This document shows, in pieces, positions 36,502-45,442 of a DNA stretch of 64,000 nucleotides; within the stretch, counting starts at the first letter, position 1; each line of letters opens with the position of its first letter. Origin of the DNA: Helcobacillus massiliensis (GTDB lineage: Bacteria; Actinomycetota; Actinomycetes; Actinomycetales; Dermabacteraceae); the NCBI RefSeq assembly GCF_014191425.1, contig NZ_JACHWP010000004.1:1-64000 (forward strand), written 5' to 3'. A program made the position numbers and the translations under genes. Under the pieces are notes generated by a model. It searched no databases. It was given only the letters and a program-made list of their open reading frames with translations, and was not told the DNA's origin.

Positions 36502-38954
36502 GCACCCCCGTGCACCGCCGTCCCGCCGCCCGCCCCGCAGTGCCGCGCCGGGCCGGCCGCACCACCACCGCCCGCGCCCTGGTCCGCGAGTCGGTGCGGG
36601 CCGCCCTGCTGTGGCTCGCGCTGATGCTCGCCTTCCTGCCGCTGGCTCAGCTGTTCCGGCACCCGATGCCGCTGATCGGCACGGTCGCCGCCGGCCTCAT
36701 CGCTGTCGGTGTGGTGGGCCGCGCCGTGCCGCGCCTGCGCCGCTTCACCCCGCCCGCGCAGATCCTTCTGCTTCTGATCGCCGTCGGCACCTGGATGCAC
36801 CGCGCCGGCATCGGCCCCTCCGGCCTCGTCGATCCCGAAGCGTGGAAGGAGGCGATCATCGGCGTGTTCCGGACGGCAGGGCAGCAGCTGTCCGCCGAGG
36901 TGCCGCCGGTGGCACTGTCCCCGCACCTGGTGGCGCTCGCCATCCTCGTGGTCGGGCTCGTGACGCTCATCGCCGAGATCGTGCTGATGGACATGCGCCG
37001 CGCCCTCGGCGCCGCCATCGTACCGCTGATCCTCGGGCTCGTGCCCGCCCTGCACATCCCGGACCCGCCGTTCAGCCTGCTCATCGCCCCCGCCGCCGGC
37101 GCCCTCGTCATCCTCGCCGCCGACCCGCTCACCCGCCCGGCACCCATCGGCGCAGCACCCGTCGGCGCAGCGCCTGACGGCGGGGCCGTTGCCAGCCCGG
37201 CACCCGTCGGCCCCCGCCCCACCAGCGTCGCCGCCCGCGCGGTGCCCGCCGTCGTCGCCGCCCTCGTGATCGCGCTCGCGCTGGCCGCCGCACCGCTCGC
37301 CGCCGACCGCGGCAGCCTCGGCATCCGCCCCAGCCACCCCCTCAGCCTGGAGCGGCTCGCCCGCGCCTCCGGCGGACCCGGCCTGCCCGGCCTCGCCGCC
37401 ACCGATTCCATCTCCGTGCGCCGCTCCCTCACCGACCAGAAGGAGCACACCGTCCTCACCTACACCGTGTCCGGGCCGGCTCCGGACGGCGACTACCTGC
37501 GGGTTCACACCCTCACCCGCTGGGACGGAGAAGAGTTCACCTCCCCGGACGACATCCCCGTCCGCGACCCGCAGCTCATCTACCCCGACCGGTCCGACAC
37601 CCCACGCGACGGTCTCGCCACCTACACCGTGACGCTCCACCAGCTGCGCAGCGACCGCGTCCCCACCCCTCTGCGGCCCGTCCGCCTCGACCCGCAGGCC
37701 GGGGTCGACGCCGTCCTGCCCCGTGATGTCGACGAAGCCACCGCCTCCGACGGCGCCACCAGCGACCTCACCGACCTCACCTACCGCGTCACGACGGTCG
37801 CCGGGCAGCCCACCGCCGAGGACCTCGCCGCCGTCACCGACGACGACATCCACCGCGTCGCCCCACCCGTCGCGGTCCAGATCGCCCCCAACCCGCAGGT
37901 CACTGCGCTCGCGGAGAAGGTCCGCGCCGAATCCGGCGCCACCACCCCGTTCGAGACCGCGCGGGCGTTCGAGCAGCACTTCCACACCGGCTACACCTAC
38001 TCCCTGGACACCGTCACTCCGCCCGGCGCTGACCCCCTCACCAGCTTCCTCGAGGACCGCACCGGCTACTGCGAACAGTTCGCCGCCGCCTTCGCGCTGA
38101 TGATGAACGCCGAGGGGTACCCCACGCGCGTCGTCGTCGGCTACACCGGCGGCACGAAGAGGGGCGACCACTGGGAGGTCACCAACCGCAACGCTCACGC
38201 CTGGCCCGAAGTGTGGTTCGGCGAGGACTACGGCTGGGTCCGCTTCGAACCCACCCCACCCGCCGGCGGCGTCGGCATCGAACCTCTCGAGAGCCTCAGC
38301 ACCGAACCCGAGGCCGGCCAGGGCACGGCCACCCCCACACCGGCCCCCAGCACCAGCGCGTCGACGCCGCCGTCGGCCGAGCCCACCACGACCGACGCAG
38401 CCACCACGCCCACCAGCGCCACCACCGGCGCGACCGCGGGCACGGGGGAGGGCCGCCGGGGCGAGCCGACGGGTGCCGGCCGAGCCCTGCTCATGACCGC
38501 CGTGGCCATCGCCGCTGCCGCCACCGCTCTCGCCGCAGTCCTCTGGGGGCGCCGCCGCCGACGGGTCCGTGCACAGCGTGAGCGCAACCGCGCCTGGGAC
38601 CGAGCCCTCGCCTCAGACACCCCCGACGAGGTCGCTGCGGTGCTCGCCCTCGCCGATGCCCGCCGGTTCGCGGCACAGCACGGCGCCGTCTGGGACAGCG
38701 CCGCGGACCCGGACCGGGCGCTGCAGCGCCTCGCGTCAGACCCGCGGAACCGGGAGGATTCCGAGAATCCGTCGGCCGCCCTCGGCGAGCTCGCCGAGCT
38801 CGTCATGCCGGCACTGTACGGGCACAGAGAAGCGCGGACCCGCCGCGACGATGCGCAGCGGATCCGCGAGCTCTCCGATCAGATCGAGACGGACCTCAGG
38901 CGAGGCCGTGGCCGTCCTCCGGGTTCGCCCGGTGCGACGGGTGGTCAGCGGTGA
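36498..38954 (+). CDS. TgpA-like transglutaminase/cysteine peptidase membrane protein
   Basis: 818 residues. Several N-terminal membrane helices (to about residue 260) lead to an extracytoplasmic domain with the transglutaminase core: RTGYCEQFAAAFALMMNAEG (Cys about 524), NRNAHAWPEVWF (His about 567) and YGWVRFEPTP. A Thr/Pro/Ala spacer, another membrane helix (about 660) and a cytoplasmic tail (DUF4129-like) follow. It is the third member of the MoxR-DUF58-transglutaminase operon, thought to act in envelope protein processing. Its 3' end overlaps the convergent ndh gene by 59 bases. Four GCCGACGGGT motifs lie in its linkers, in three different frames. Confidence 0.88.
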   Translation: MSTPVHRRPAARPAVPRRAGRTTTARALVRESVRAALLWLALMLAFLPLAQLFRHPMPLIGTVAAGLIAVGVVGRAVPRLRRFTPPAQILLLLIAVGTWMHRAGIGPSGLVDPEAWKEAIIGVFRTAGQQLSAEVPPVALSPHLVALAILVVGLVTLIAEIVLMDMRRALGAAIVPLILGLVPALHIPDPPFSLLIAPAAGALVILAADPLTRPAPIGAAPVGAAPDGGAVASPAPVGPRPTSVAARAVPAVVAALVIALALAAAPLAADRGSLGIRPSHPLSLERLARASGGPGLPGLAATDSISVRRSLTDQKEHTVLTYTVSGPAPDGDYLRVHTLTRWDGEEFTSPDDIPVRDPQLIYPDRSDTPRDGLATYTVTLHQLRSDRVPTPLRPVRLDPQAGVDAVLPRDVDEATASDGATSDLTDLTYRVTTVAGQPTAEDLAAVTDDDIHRVAPPVAVQIAPNPQVTALAEKVRAESGATTPFETARAFEQHFHTGYTYSLDTVTPPGADPLTSFLEDRTGYCEQFAAAFALMMNAEGYPTRVVVGYTGGTKRGDHWEVTNRNAHAWPEVWFGEDYGWVRFEPTPPAGGVGIEPLESLSTEPEAGQGTATPTPAPSTSASTPPSAEPTTTDAATTPTSATTGATAGTGEGRRGEPTGAGRALLMTAVAIAAAATALAAVLWGRRRRRVRAQRERNRAWDRALASDTPDEVAAVLALADARRFAAQHGAVWDSAADPDRALQRLASDPRNREDSENPSAALGELAELVMPALYGHREARTRRDDAQRIRELSDQIETDLRRGRGRPPGSPGATGGQR

Positions 38955-40374
38955 GCTCACCGCGTTCACGGCGGGAGCCCTCCCGGTAGGAGAACGGCTT
39001 GCCGGCGCTGAAGCCGAAGCGACGCTTCGAGGAGTGCTTCGCGAACTCCTTGCGCGCCCGGTTCGAATCGACCTCGCCGATCACCGGGTTCGGCTGACTG
39101 AACGTGGTGCCCATCCCCGCGTACAGCGAGATCAGGTTCGTGGAGACGGCGCGGCGGTTGCGGGCGCCCAGCAGGTTCATCACGTGCACACCCATCCACG
39201 CCCACCAGCCGACGGAGCCCGTCAGGTCCGGCGCCTTCTCGAACGGCAGCTGCGTGATCGCGGCGTGGCGACCGATCGTCGCCATCGTGCCCAGATCCCG
39301 GTACGCGAACGGCGCATCGGCCGGCTTCCCATCGACCTCCGCGCTGATCAGCGAGGCCACATGCTTGCCGGACTGCATCGCCGGCTGCGCCAGCATCGGC
39401 AGGGCCTCATCCTGCGCAGCCACGTCACCGATCGCGAAGATGTTCCGGAAGCCCTTCACCCGCAGGGTGTCGTCCACCTCGATGCGGCCGTTGTCGCGGC
39501 GGGGCACGCCCCACCGGTTGATCTCGTCATCGGCGCCCACACCGACGGCCCAGATCGTGATGTCCGATTCGATGACGGTGTCGTCCTGCAGCGTCAGCGA
39601 GTCGTAGCCGACCGACTTCACGCCGCGGCCCAGCAGCAGCTCCACCTTGCGCTTGAGCAGCTCATCGGCCGCATACTCCTGCAGGTTCTCATTGAAGTCC
39701 TTGATCAGGGCCTTGCCGCGCTGGATCAGCGTGATCTGCAGCGTGCCCGGGTCCATCTCCGGGTAGAGCACATCCAGCTCCTGCTGGCGGAAGTCCGCGA
39801 GCGCACCGGCGATCTCCACACCGGTGGCGCCGCCGCCCACCACGGAGATGTGCAGCTTGTCGTTCGTGCCGGTCTCCGACAGCTGGGAGGCGCGCTCCAG
39901 TTCGGCGAAGATGCGGTCGCGGATGTCGATGGCCTGGCTGCGGGTGTACATCGGCATCGCGAACTCCTCAGCACCGGGGGTGTTGAAGAAGTTGACGGTG
40001 GCGCCGTTGGCGAGGACCAGGTAGTCGTAGGAGATCTTCTGGCGGTCGTGGAGGGTGACGGTCTGCTGCTCGGTGTCGACCGCGCGGACACGGCCCTGGC
40101 GGAACCGCATGTTCGGCACCTTCAGCTGGAGGCCGCGCAGGAACATGGTGACGTCGCCCGGGTTCAGACCGGCGGTGGCGACCTGGTAGAGGAGCGGCTG
40201 GAAGGTCTTGTAGACGTTCTGGTCGATGAGGGTGACGCGCACCCGCGCCTTGCGCAGCCCGAGGACGGCGTTCGCGCCGGCGAATCCACCGCCGACGATC
40301 ACGACATGGGGCCAGTTGCGGCCGTTGGTTGCGGGTTTGGTGCGTCGGCGGAAGCTTCTCTTGGCGCGGTCCAT
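38896..40374 (-). CDS. ndh: Type II NADH dehydrogenase
   Basis: 492 residues from ATG 40374 with AAGGAG upstream. Two dinucleotide folds: VVIVGGGFAGANAVLGL for FAD and ISVVGGGATGVEIAGALADF for NADH. Also FQPLLYQVATAGLNPGDV, WAVGVGADD and NIFAIGDVAA. This single-subunit, non-proton-pumping enzyme feeds electrons to menaquinone at the inner membrane face. The C-terminus has a hydrophobic amphipathic region and a basic tail (ARKEFAKHSSKRRFGFSAGK). The final 59 bases overlap the end of the convergent TgpA-like gene. Confidence 0.95.
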   Translation of the reverse strand: MDRAKRSFRRRTKPATNGRNWPHVVIVGGGFAGANAVLGLRKARVRVTLIDQNVYKTFQPLLYQVATAGLNPGDVTMFLRGLQLKVPNMRFRQGRVRAVDTEQQTVTLHDRQKISYDYLVLANGATVNFFNTPGAEEFAMPMYTRSQAIDIRDRIFAELERASQLSETGTNDKLHISVVGGGATGVEIAGALADFRQQELDVLYPEMDPGTLQITLIQRGKALIKDFNENLQEYAADELLKRKVELLLGRGVKSVGYDSLTLQDDTVIESDITIWAVGVGADDEINRWGVPRRDNGRIEVDDTLRVKGFRNIFAIGDVAAQDEALPMLAQPAMQSGKHVASLISAEVDGKPADAPFAYRDLGTMATIGRHAAITQLPFEKAPDLTGSVGWWAWMGVHVMNLLGARNRRAVSTNLISLYAGMGTTFSQPNPVIGEVDSNRARKEFAKHSSKRRFGFSAGKPFSYREGSRRERGELTADHPSHRANPEDGHGLA

Positions 40375-40715
40375 GGTTCTCCTTCGCAGCGAAGTGTCGG
40401 CGCCGCGGCGGCAGGGGAGTGTCTCGCCCGGCTGCACATGCGTGGGCATCGCCCGGGTGGGGCGGGCCCCGTCGGCTCTCCTCTCGATAGTAGTAGGGCC
40501 CTAGGTCCTCACCAACTCACCCGGCGGGCCCAGTGGCGGACTCGGCTGCGACTGCGTCACACCCAGTGTGAACAGCGGGTGTCCGCCATATGACCAGATC
40601 CAGTGGATTCTCAGGAAAGGGAGACAGGGGGTGCTTGACGGGTGTTGGATGGATGCGAGTCTTCCCCTCATATCCCCCTTTCGCCCCGTGCACGCACCCC
40701 TCCAAGGACACCGAC

Positions 40716-43193
40716 ATGTCTGACCACGCGCGTCCCGCAGCATCCCGCCGTCTGAGCACCATCGCGGCGCTCACCCTCGCCGCCGGGCTCCTCAGCCCGA
40801 TGAGCGGCGCCCTCGCCGCCGAGGGCGATGAGGTCACCCTCTACGGCATCAACGACTTCCACGGCCGTCTCTCCAAGTCCGGCGCGGACCTGGCCTGCAC
40901 CATCGAGAAGGAGCGCGCCAAGGACGGCGACTCCCTGCTCCTCTCCGCCGGTGACAACATCGGCGCCTCCGAGTTCACCTCCTTCATCGCCCAGGACATC
41001 CCCACCATCGACTACCTGAATGCGCTGGAGCTGCCGGTCACCGCCGCCGGCAACCACGAGTTCGATCAGGGCATCGACGACCTCACCGGCCGCGTCAGCG
41101 ACCGCGCCGACTTCGAGCACCTCGGCGCCAACGTGCGTGACAAGAGCACCGGCGAGCGTCTCCTGCCGGCCTACACCATCGTCACCACGGAGGACGGCAA
41201 GAAGGTCGCCGTGATCGGCGCCGTCACCCAGTCCACCGCCACCCTCGTCTCCCCGGGCGGCATCAAGAACGTGCAGTTCACCGACCCGATCGAGGAAGTG
41301 AACACGGCCGTTCAGGAGCTGAAGGACTCCGGCGAGCAGTACGACATGATCGTGGCGAGCTACCACGAGGGCGGCGGGAAGGACGCCGCCGGTGACGGCG
41401 TGCAGCCGGATCCGCTCACCAAGAGCCTGGAAGCCATCATGAACGGGACCTCGCCCGAGGTCGACGCCATCTTCACCGCCCACACCCACAAGTCCTACGC
41501 GTTCGACGCCCCCACCCCCGGCGGCGACGGCATGCGCCCGATCATCCAGACCGGCTCCTACGGCGCGAACCTCGGCGCCGTCACCCTCACGGAGCAGGCC
41601 GACGGGTCCTACAGCGTGAAGAAGGGCTCCGCCCACCTCATCTCCACCAAGGGAGCCGCTGAGGGCGAGGACTGCGCCCAGTTCCCCCGCTTCGTGAAGG
41701 CGAACCGGATCATCGAGGACGCTGAGGCGTTCGCGAAGGTCGAGGGTGAGAAGCCCGTCGGCTCCATCCAGGGCGACATCACCACCGCGTTCAACGCGGA
41801 GCGCGCGGAGTACCGCGACGGTGTGTGGTCCCTGAAGGCCGGCCAGACGCAGGAGAAGGGCGATGACCGTTCGGCCTCCTCCGCCCTGTCCAACCTGAAT
41901 GCTGACGCGCTCGTGTGGGCCACCCAGCAGGACGAGTCCGCCGGCCCCACCGCCGACATCGGTGTGATGCTGCCCGGCTCGGTCCGCGCCGACCTCCTGT
42001 TCGCGCAGTCCGCTCGGAAGGAGGGCGACGGGGTCGTCACCTTCCGCGAAGCGAACGACGTCACTCCGTTCGCCAACAACGTCAACACGGTGGAGCTCAC
42101 GGGCGCGCAGCTGTACACGATGCTGGAGCAGCAGTGGCAGCCGGAGGGTGAGAGCCGCGACTACCTCCAGCTGGGCCTCTCCAAGAACCTCGAGTACACC
42201 TTCGATGCGTCCGCGCCGAAGGGTGAGCGCATCACCTCGGTCACCCTGGACGGCAAGCCGATCGACGAGAACGCGACCTACACGGTGGCGGTGCAGAGCT
42301 TCCTCGCTGAGGGCGGCGACAACTTCACCGTCTTCGCTGAGGGCGCCAACAACACGGACTCCGGCATGGTCGACCGTGACGCCTGGATCGGCTACCTGCG
42401 TGCCCACAAGGACATCGCGCCGGACTTCTCGCAGCGCGGCATCGGCTTCCAGGTGCTGAAGGGCGAGGACGGCGCCGTGCCGACGGGCAGCAAGGACGAT
42501 CCGTGGACCGTGCGCGTCACCAACCTGCACTCCACGTCGCTCGGTGCCCCGCAGATCACCGAAGCGATCATCACGATCGACGGGCAGGAGTTCCGCGCCC
42601 CCTACCAGCAGGATGAGGAGACCGGCGAATGGTTCGCCGACGTCTCCGTGCACGCCCCGGAGTGCTCCGCCTCCGGCAACGTGGACGCCCTGGTGACGGC
42701 GGTGCCGGACACCGGCACCGAGGTCGCCTACCCGGTGACGATCGAAGGCGGCGACGGCTCCGGGTGCGAGGCTCCCGGTGAGGGCGAGCAGCCCGGCGAC
42801 GGCGACCAGCCGGGCGAGGAGACCCCCGCTCCCGGTGACGGCGACCAGGGCGAGGACGGCGACGGCGACGGCGGTCAGGCCCCCGCGCCCGGTGACGGCG
42901 ACGACCAGGGCGAGGACGGCGACGACCAGGGCGGTCAGGCCTTCGCCCCGAAGCCGATTAAACCCGCACCGAAGCCGTCCGCCCGCCCCGTGGCCGACGG
43001 ATTCCAGACCGACGTGACCCCGAAGCCGACGGTCAGCGCCACCGAGTCCGAGGCCGACACCTGGCCCTCCGACACGGACCAGCTGCCCCGCACCGGTGCG
43101 GAGATCGCCCCGTACCTCACCGTGGGAGGTGTGCTCATCGCCGTCGGTGTGGGCGCGGTGATCCTGTCGCGCCGCTTCTTCAGCCGCGACTGA
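40716..43193 (+). CDS. Cell-wall-anchored 5'-nucleotidase/UshA-like phosphoesterase
   Basis: 825 residues. A signal peptide (about 1-33) ends at GALAAEGDE. Metallophosphatase domain: LYGINDFHGRLSKSG, SAGDNIGASEF, TAAGNHEFDQG, TAHTHKSYAF. C-terminal nucleotidase domain: DVTPFANNVNTVELTG and VQSFLAEGGDNFTVF. A Gly/Asp/Glu/Pro-rich repeat spacer (PGDGDQ units, about 690-745) leads to the sortase signal LPRTG (about 789), a hydrophobic helix and a basic end. It probably hydrolyses extracellular nucleotides to supply nucleosides and phosphate. AAGGAC precedes ATG 40716. It is monocistronic, followed by a strong hairpin. Confidence 0.93.
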   Translation: MSDHARPAASRRLSTIAALTLAAGLLSPMSGALAAEGDEVTLYGINDFHGRLSKSGADLACTIEKERAKDGDSLLLSAGDNIGASEFTSFIAQDIPTIDYLNALELPVTAAGNHEFDQGIDDLTGRVSDRADFEHLGANVRDKSTGERLLPAYTIVTTEDGKKVAVIGAVTQSTATLVSPGGIKNVQFTDPIEEVNTAVQELKDSGEQYDMIVASYHEGGGKDAAGDGVQPDPLTKSLEAIMNGTSPEVDAIFTAHTHKSYAFDAPTPGGDGMRPIIQTGSYGANLGAVTLTEQADGSYSVKKGSAHLISTKGAAEGEDCAQFPRFVKANRIIEDAEAFAKVEGEKPVGSIQGDITTAFNAERAEYRDGVWSLKAGQTQEKGDDRSASSALSNLNADALVWATQQDESAGPTADIGVMLPGSVRADLLFAQSARKEGDGVVTFREANDVTPFANNVNTVELTGAQLYTMLEQQWQPEGESRDYLQLGLSKNLEYTFDASAPKGERITSVTLDGKPIDENATYTVAVQSFLAEGGDNFTVFAEGANNTDSGMVDRDAWIGYLRAHKDIAPDFSQRGIGFQVLKGEDGAVPTGSKDDPWTVRVTNLHSTSLGAPQITEAIITIDGQEFRAPYQQDEETGEWFADVSVHAPECSASGNVDALVTAVPDTGTEVAYPVTIEGGDGSGCEAPGEGEQPGDGDQPGEETPAPGDGDQGEDGDGDGGQAPAPGDGDDQGEDGDDQGGQAFAPKPIKPAPKPSARPVADGFQTDVTPKPTVSATESEADTWPSDTDQLPRTGAEIAPYLTVGGVLIAVGVGAVILSRRFFSRD

Positions 43194-43248
43194 TTCGGCC
43201 GCCGGCAGACCTTCTCGGTCGCAACTGACCCGGCCGGTCCAGCAGCGC

Positions 43249-43294
43249 GAAGCGCCGCGGTCCGCCTGATCCGTTCAGGAGGCCGCGGCGCTTC
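43249..43294 (+). terminator. Terminator of the nucleotidase gene
   Basis: 12-bp outer stem GAAGCGCCGCGG/CCGCGGCGCTTC (43249-43260 with 43283-43294) with further inner pairing of CCTGA with TCAGG. Confidence 0.8.
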
Positions 43295-43421
43295 TCGTCC
43301 GTCACGGCGCGTCCGCGGGGTGGTCAGCGTTCCTGCCGCGTCCGCACCCGTCGGCCCGTCGCCGGTGCCGACTGGACGCCGCTGTGGGCACCTGGGGCGG
43401 AGCGAGCGGCCGGTTCAGCGC

Positions 43422-43476
43422 TGGCGTATAGCGACGGACCATCGCGATATGGCCCATGGGTTGCCGCTATGCGCCA
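43422..43476. repeat. Imperfect hairpin, REP-like
   Basis: Left arm 43422-43440 and right arm 43459-43476 pair over about 18 positions with a few mismatches and one bulge (TGGCGTATAGCG against CGCTATGCGCCA), around an 18-base loop. Similar in size to the hairpin at 49212-49255 but different in sequence. Confidence 0.5.
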
Positions 43477-43621
43477 ATGCTGATCGCCACGACCGGCGGT
43501 GGTGTCCGAACGGAAGGGGCCGAGCAGCGCGTACGGCCCGCCTCGCCACCGCGCACCGTCGGTGCGTTCTGACACGGCTGGTCCGACCGTTCCGCACCCG
43601 TCGGCCCGCCGTTGTCGCTGG

Positions 43622-44026
43622 TCAGCGCCCGGTGCGTTCCGGTACCCGTCTGCCCGCCGCGCCCCGCCGCCGAAGGAGGGCCCACACCGCGGCCCCGGCC
43701 GCGACGCCCACCAGGTCCGCCACGATGTCCGCGAGATCGAACGACCGCAGCGGCATCAGCGACTGCACCGCTTCGATCACGAACGCGTGCGCACCGATCG
43801 CGGCCACAGCGAACCCCGCCGCCGGCCGCGGCGCCAGCAGATGCAGCACGGTCCACACCGTCAGCGCGAAGATCCCTGTGTGCACCAGCTTGTCCGCGTG
43901 CGGAATCAGCGCCCCTGCCGCCTCCGCCTCCGGCGTGAGCTTCGGCCAGTAGAACGTGGAGTTCAGCAGCAGCACCACCGCCACGAGAAGGACCCGCGCG
44001 GCGATCAAGCGGTGAGCAGCAGGCAT
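43622..44026 (-). CDS. VanZ-like family membrane protein
   Basis: 134 residues with four predicted membrane helices. The VanZ-like pattern is clear: DKLVHTGIFALTVWTVL, then VIEAVQSLMPLRSFDLADIVADLVGVAAGA. VanZ itself confers low-level teicoplanin resistance, but most family members have no known role. GGAGGAG precedes ATG 44026. It is divergent from sbcD, with about 200 bases between starts. Confidence 0.85.
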   Translation of the reverse strand: MPAAHRLIAARVLLVAVVLLLNSTFYWPKLTPEAEAAGALIPHADKLVHTGIFALTVWTVLHLLAPRPAAGFAVAAIGAHAFVIEAVQSLMPLRSFDLADIVADLVGVAAGAAVWALLRRRGAAGRRVPERTGR

Positions 44027-44222
44027 CAGAACTCCTCCAGTGCGGGGCAGGTGCGGCGGGGCGGGGCGCGTGCACAGGACACGACAGAACCGCCGATTCT
44101 AGCCGCGCACGCACCAGAAAGGCCGGGTCAATCGTGTCCTGCGCACAGCAGATCCTCCCTCGTCACCGCCGGACGCGGCGGCGAGTTCGGGAGGGTCGAC
44201 TTTAAATGTCGCACCCCCTCTT

Positions 44223-44228
44223 TAGGGT
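44223..44228 (+). promoter_or_regulatory. -10 box for leaderless sbcD mRNA
   Basis: TAGGGT ends 7 bases before ATG 44236. A palindromic GTCGACTTTAAATGTCGC lies just upstream at about 44195-44212. Confidence 0.5.
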
Positions 44229-44235
44229 GGGAGCC

Positions 44236-45420
44236 ATGAAGATCCTGCACACCTCGGACTGGCACCTCGGGCGCACTCTGCACGGGGAGGACCTGCACGA
44301 GCATCAGCGCACATTCCATGACTTCCTGGTGGACCTGGTGAAGCGCGAGAAGGTGGATGTCGTCGCCATCGCCGGTGACGTGTACGACCGCTCCATCCCA
44401 CCGGTCGCCTCCGTCGACCTCCTCAACGACACCCTCACGCGCCTGGCGGACATCACCACGGTGATCCTGACGCCCGGCAACCACGATTCGGCGGCGCGGC
44501 TCGGGTTCGGGGCGAAGCTGATGGGCCGCGGTGTGCACATCCTGTCCGAGACGGGCGGGGTGGAGCGGCCGGTCACGGTCGCCGATGAGCACGGGGAGGT
44601 GCTGTTCTTCGGCCTGCCGTACCTGGATCCCGATATCGTGCGGTTCGCTTTCGCTGCTGAGGGGGAGCAGCCCCTCGCGCGCAGTCACGAGTCGGTGACG
44701 CGGGAGGCCATGGACCGGGTGCGGCGCACCGTTCAGCAGCACGGCGGCGCGCGGTCGGTGGTGCTGGCGCACACGTTCGTCTCCGGCGGTGAGGGCTCGG
44801 ACTCAGAGCGGGATCTGACGATCGGCGGGGTGGACAGTGTGACCGGGTCCGTGTTCGCCGGGGTCGACTATGTGGCCCTCGGGCACCTGCACGGCTGCCA
44901 GAACATGGCCGGGCACATTCCCGACCAGCGGCCCGCCGCCTGGTATTCCGGCTCCCCGTTGCCGTTCTCGTTCTCGGAGAAGAACCACCGCAAGGCCGTG
45001 CTGATCGTGGACATGGGGGCCGACGGGTCCGTTGACGTCACCCCGGTCCCAACCCCGGTGCCTCGGCGGCTCATCGAGCTCACCGGGGACCTCGACACGG
45101 TTCTTGCACAGGCGGGTGAGCACGGCGACGACTGGGTGTTCGCGACGGTGCAGGAGCCGACTCGGCCCCCGCACATGCAGGAGAAGCTGCGGCGTGCGTT
45201 CCCCCACATGCTGGGCTGCGAGTTCGTCTCCACCGTCCATCGGGACCGGTCCACGGCACCGTTGGTGTCCGAAGCGATGGACGCGGTCGCCGTGGTGGGG
45301 GAGTTCTACCAGCAGCTCGCCGGCGCGGAGCCGACCCATGCACAGGTGGAGCTGATCGAACAGGCGGTGCGGGACGCCCGCGCCGCCCATGACGAGAACA
45401 GTCAGCGCGCCCGCGCCTGA
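44236..45420 (+). CDS. sbcD: Exonuclease subunit SbcD (Mre11-type)
   Basis: 394 residues. Metallophosphoesterase motifs in order: LHTSDWHLGRTL, IAGDVYDRSIPP, TPGNHDSAARL, VVLAHTFVSG and YVALGHLHG. With SbcC it forms an ATP-dependent nuclease that opens hairpins and processes blocked DNA ends. ATG 44236 gives the conserved MKILHTSDWH start, and a longer frame is disfavoured by the leaderless -10 box. One GCCGACGGGT copy (45019-45028) reads as ADGS. sbcC follows after 22 bases. Confidence 0.95.
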   Translation: MKILHTSDWHLGRTLHGEDLHEHQRTFHDFLVDLVKREKVDVVAIAGDVYDRSIPPVASVDLLNDTLTRLADITTVILTPGNHDSAARLGFGAKLMGRGVHILSETGGVERPVTVADEHGEVLFFGLPYLDPDIVRFAFAAEGEQPLARSHESVTREAMDRVRRTVQQHGGARSVVLAHTFVSGGEGSDSERDLTIGGVDSVTGSVFAGVDYVALGHLHGCQNMAGHIPDQRPAAWYSGSPLPFSFSEKNHRKAVLIVDMGADGSVDVTPVPTPVPRRLIELTGDLDTVLAQAGEHGDDWVFATVQEPTRPPHMQEKLRRAFPHMLGCEFVSTVHRDRSTAPLVSEAMDAVAVVGEFYQQLAGAEPTHAQVELIEQAVRDARAAHDENSQRARA

Positions 45421-45442
45421 ACCGGAGGACGGAGCACCCATC

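Larger units (their letters stand above)
43194..43621. other. Non-coding stretch with terminator, hairpin and two motif copies
   Basis: No gene is supported. It holds the nucleotidase terminator (43249-43294), an imperfect 55-base hairpin (43422-43476), and two ACCCGTCGGC copies (43346-43355 and 43596-43605). The presence of the motif outside any gene argues that it acts at DNA level. Confidence 0.65.

Noticed and set aside
35208-38198. 996-codon minus-strand open frame
   Set aside because: Antisense to the MoxR-DUF58-transglutaminase operon, whose own frames carry all the conserved motifs.
36498-38954. Secreted protein-glutamine transglutaminase
   Set aside because: The Cys-His-Asp core is of the TgpA-type membrane-protein family with multiple helices and MoxR/DUF58 partners, not of microbial transglutaminase.
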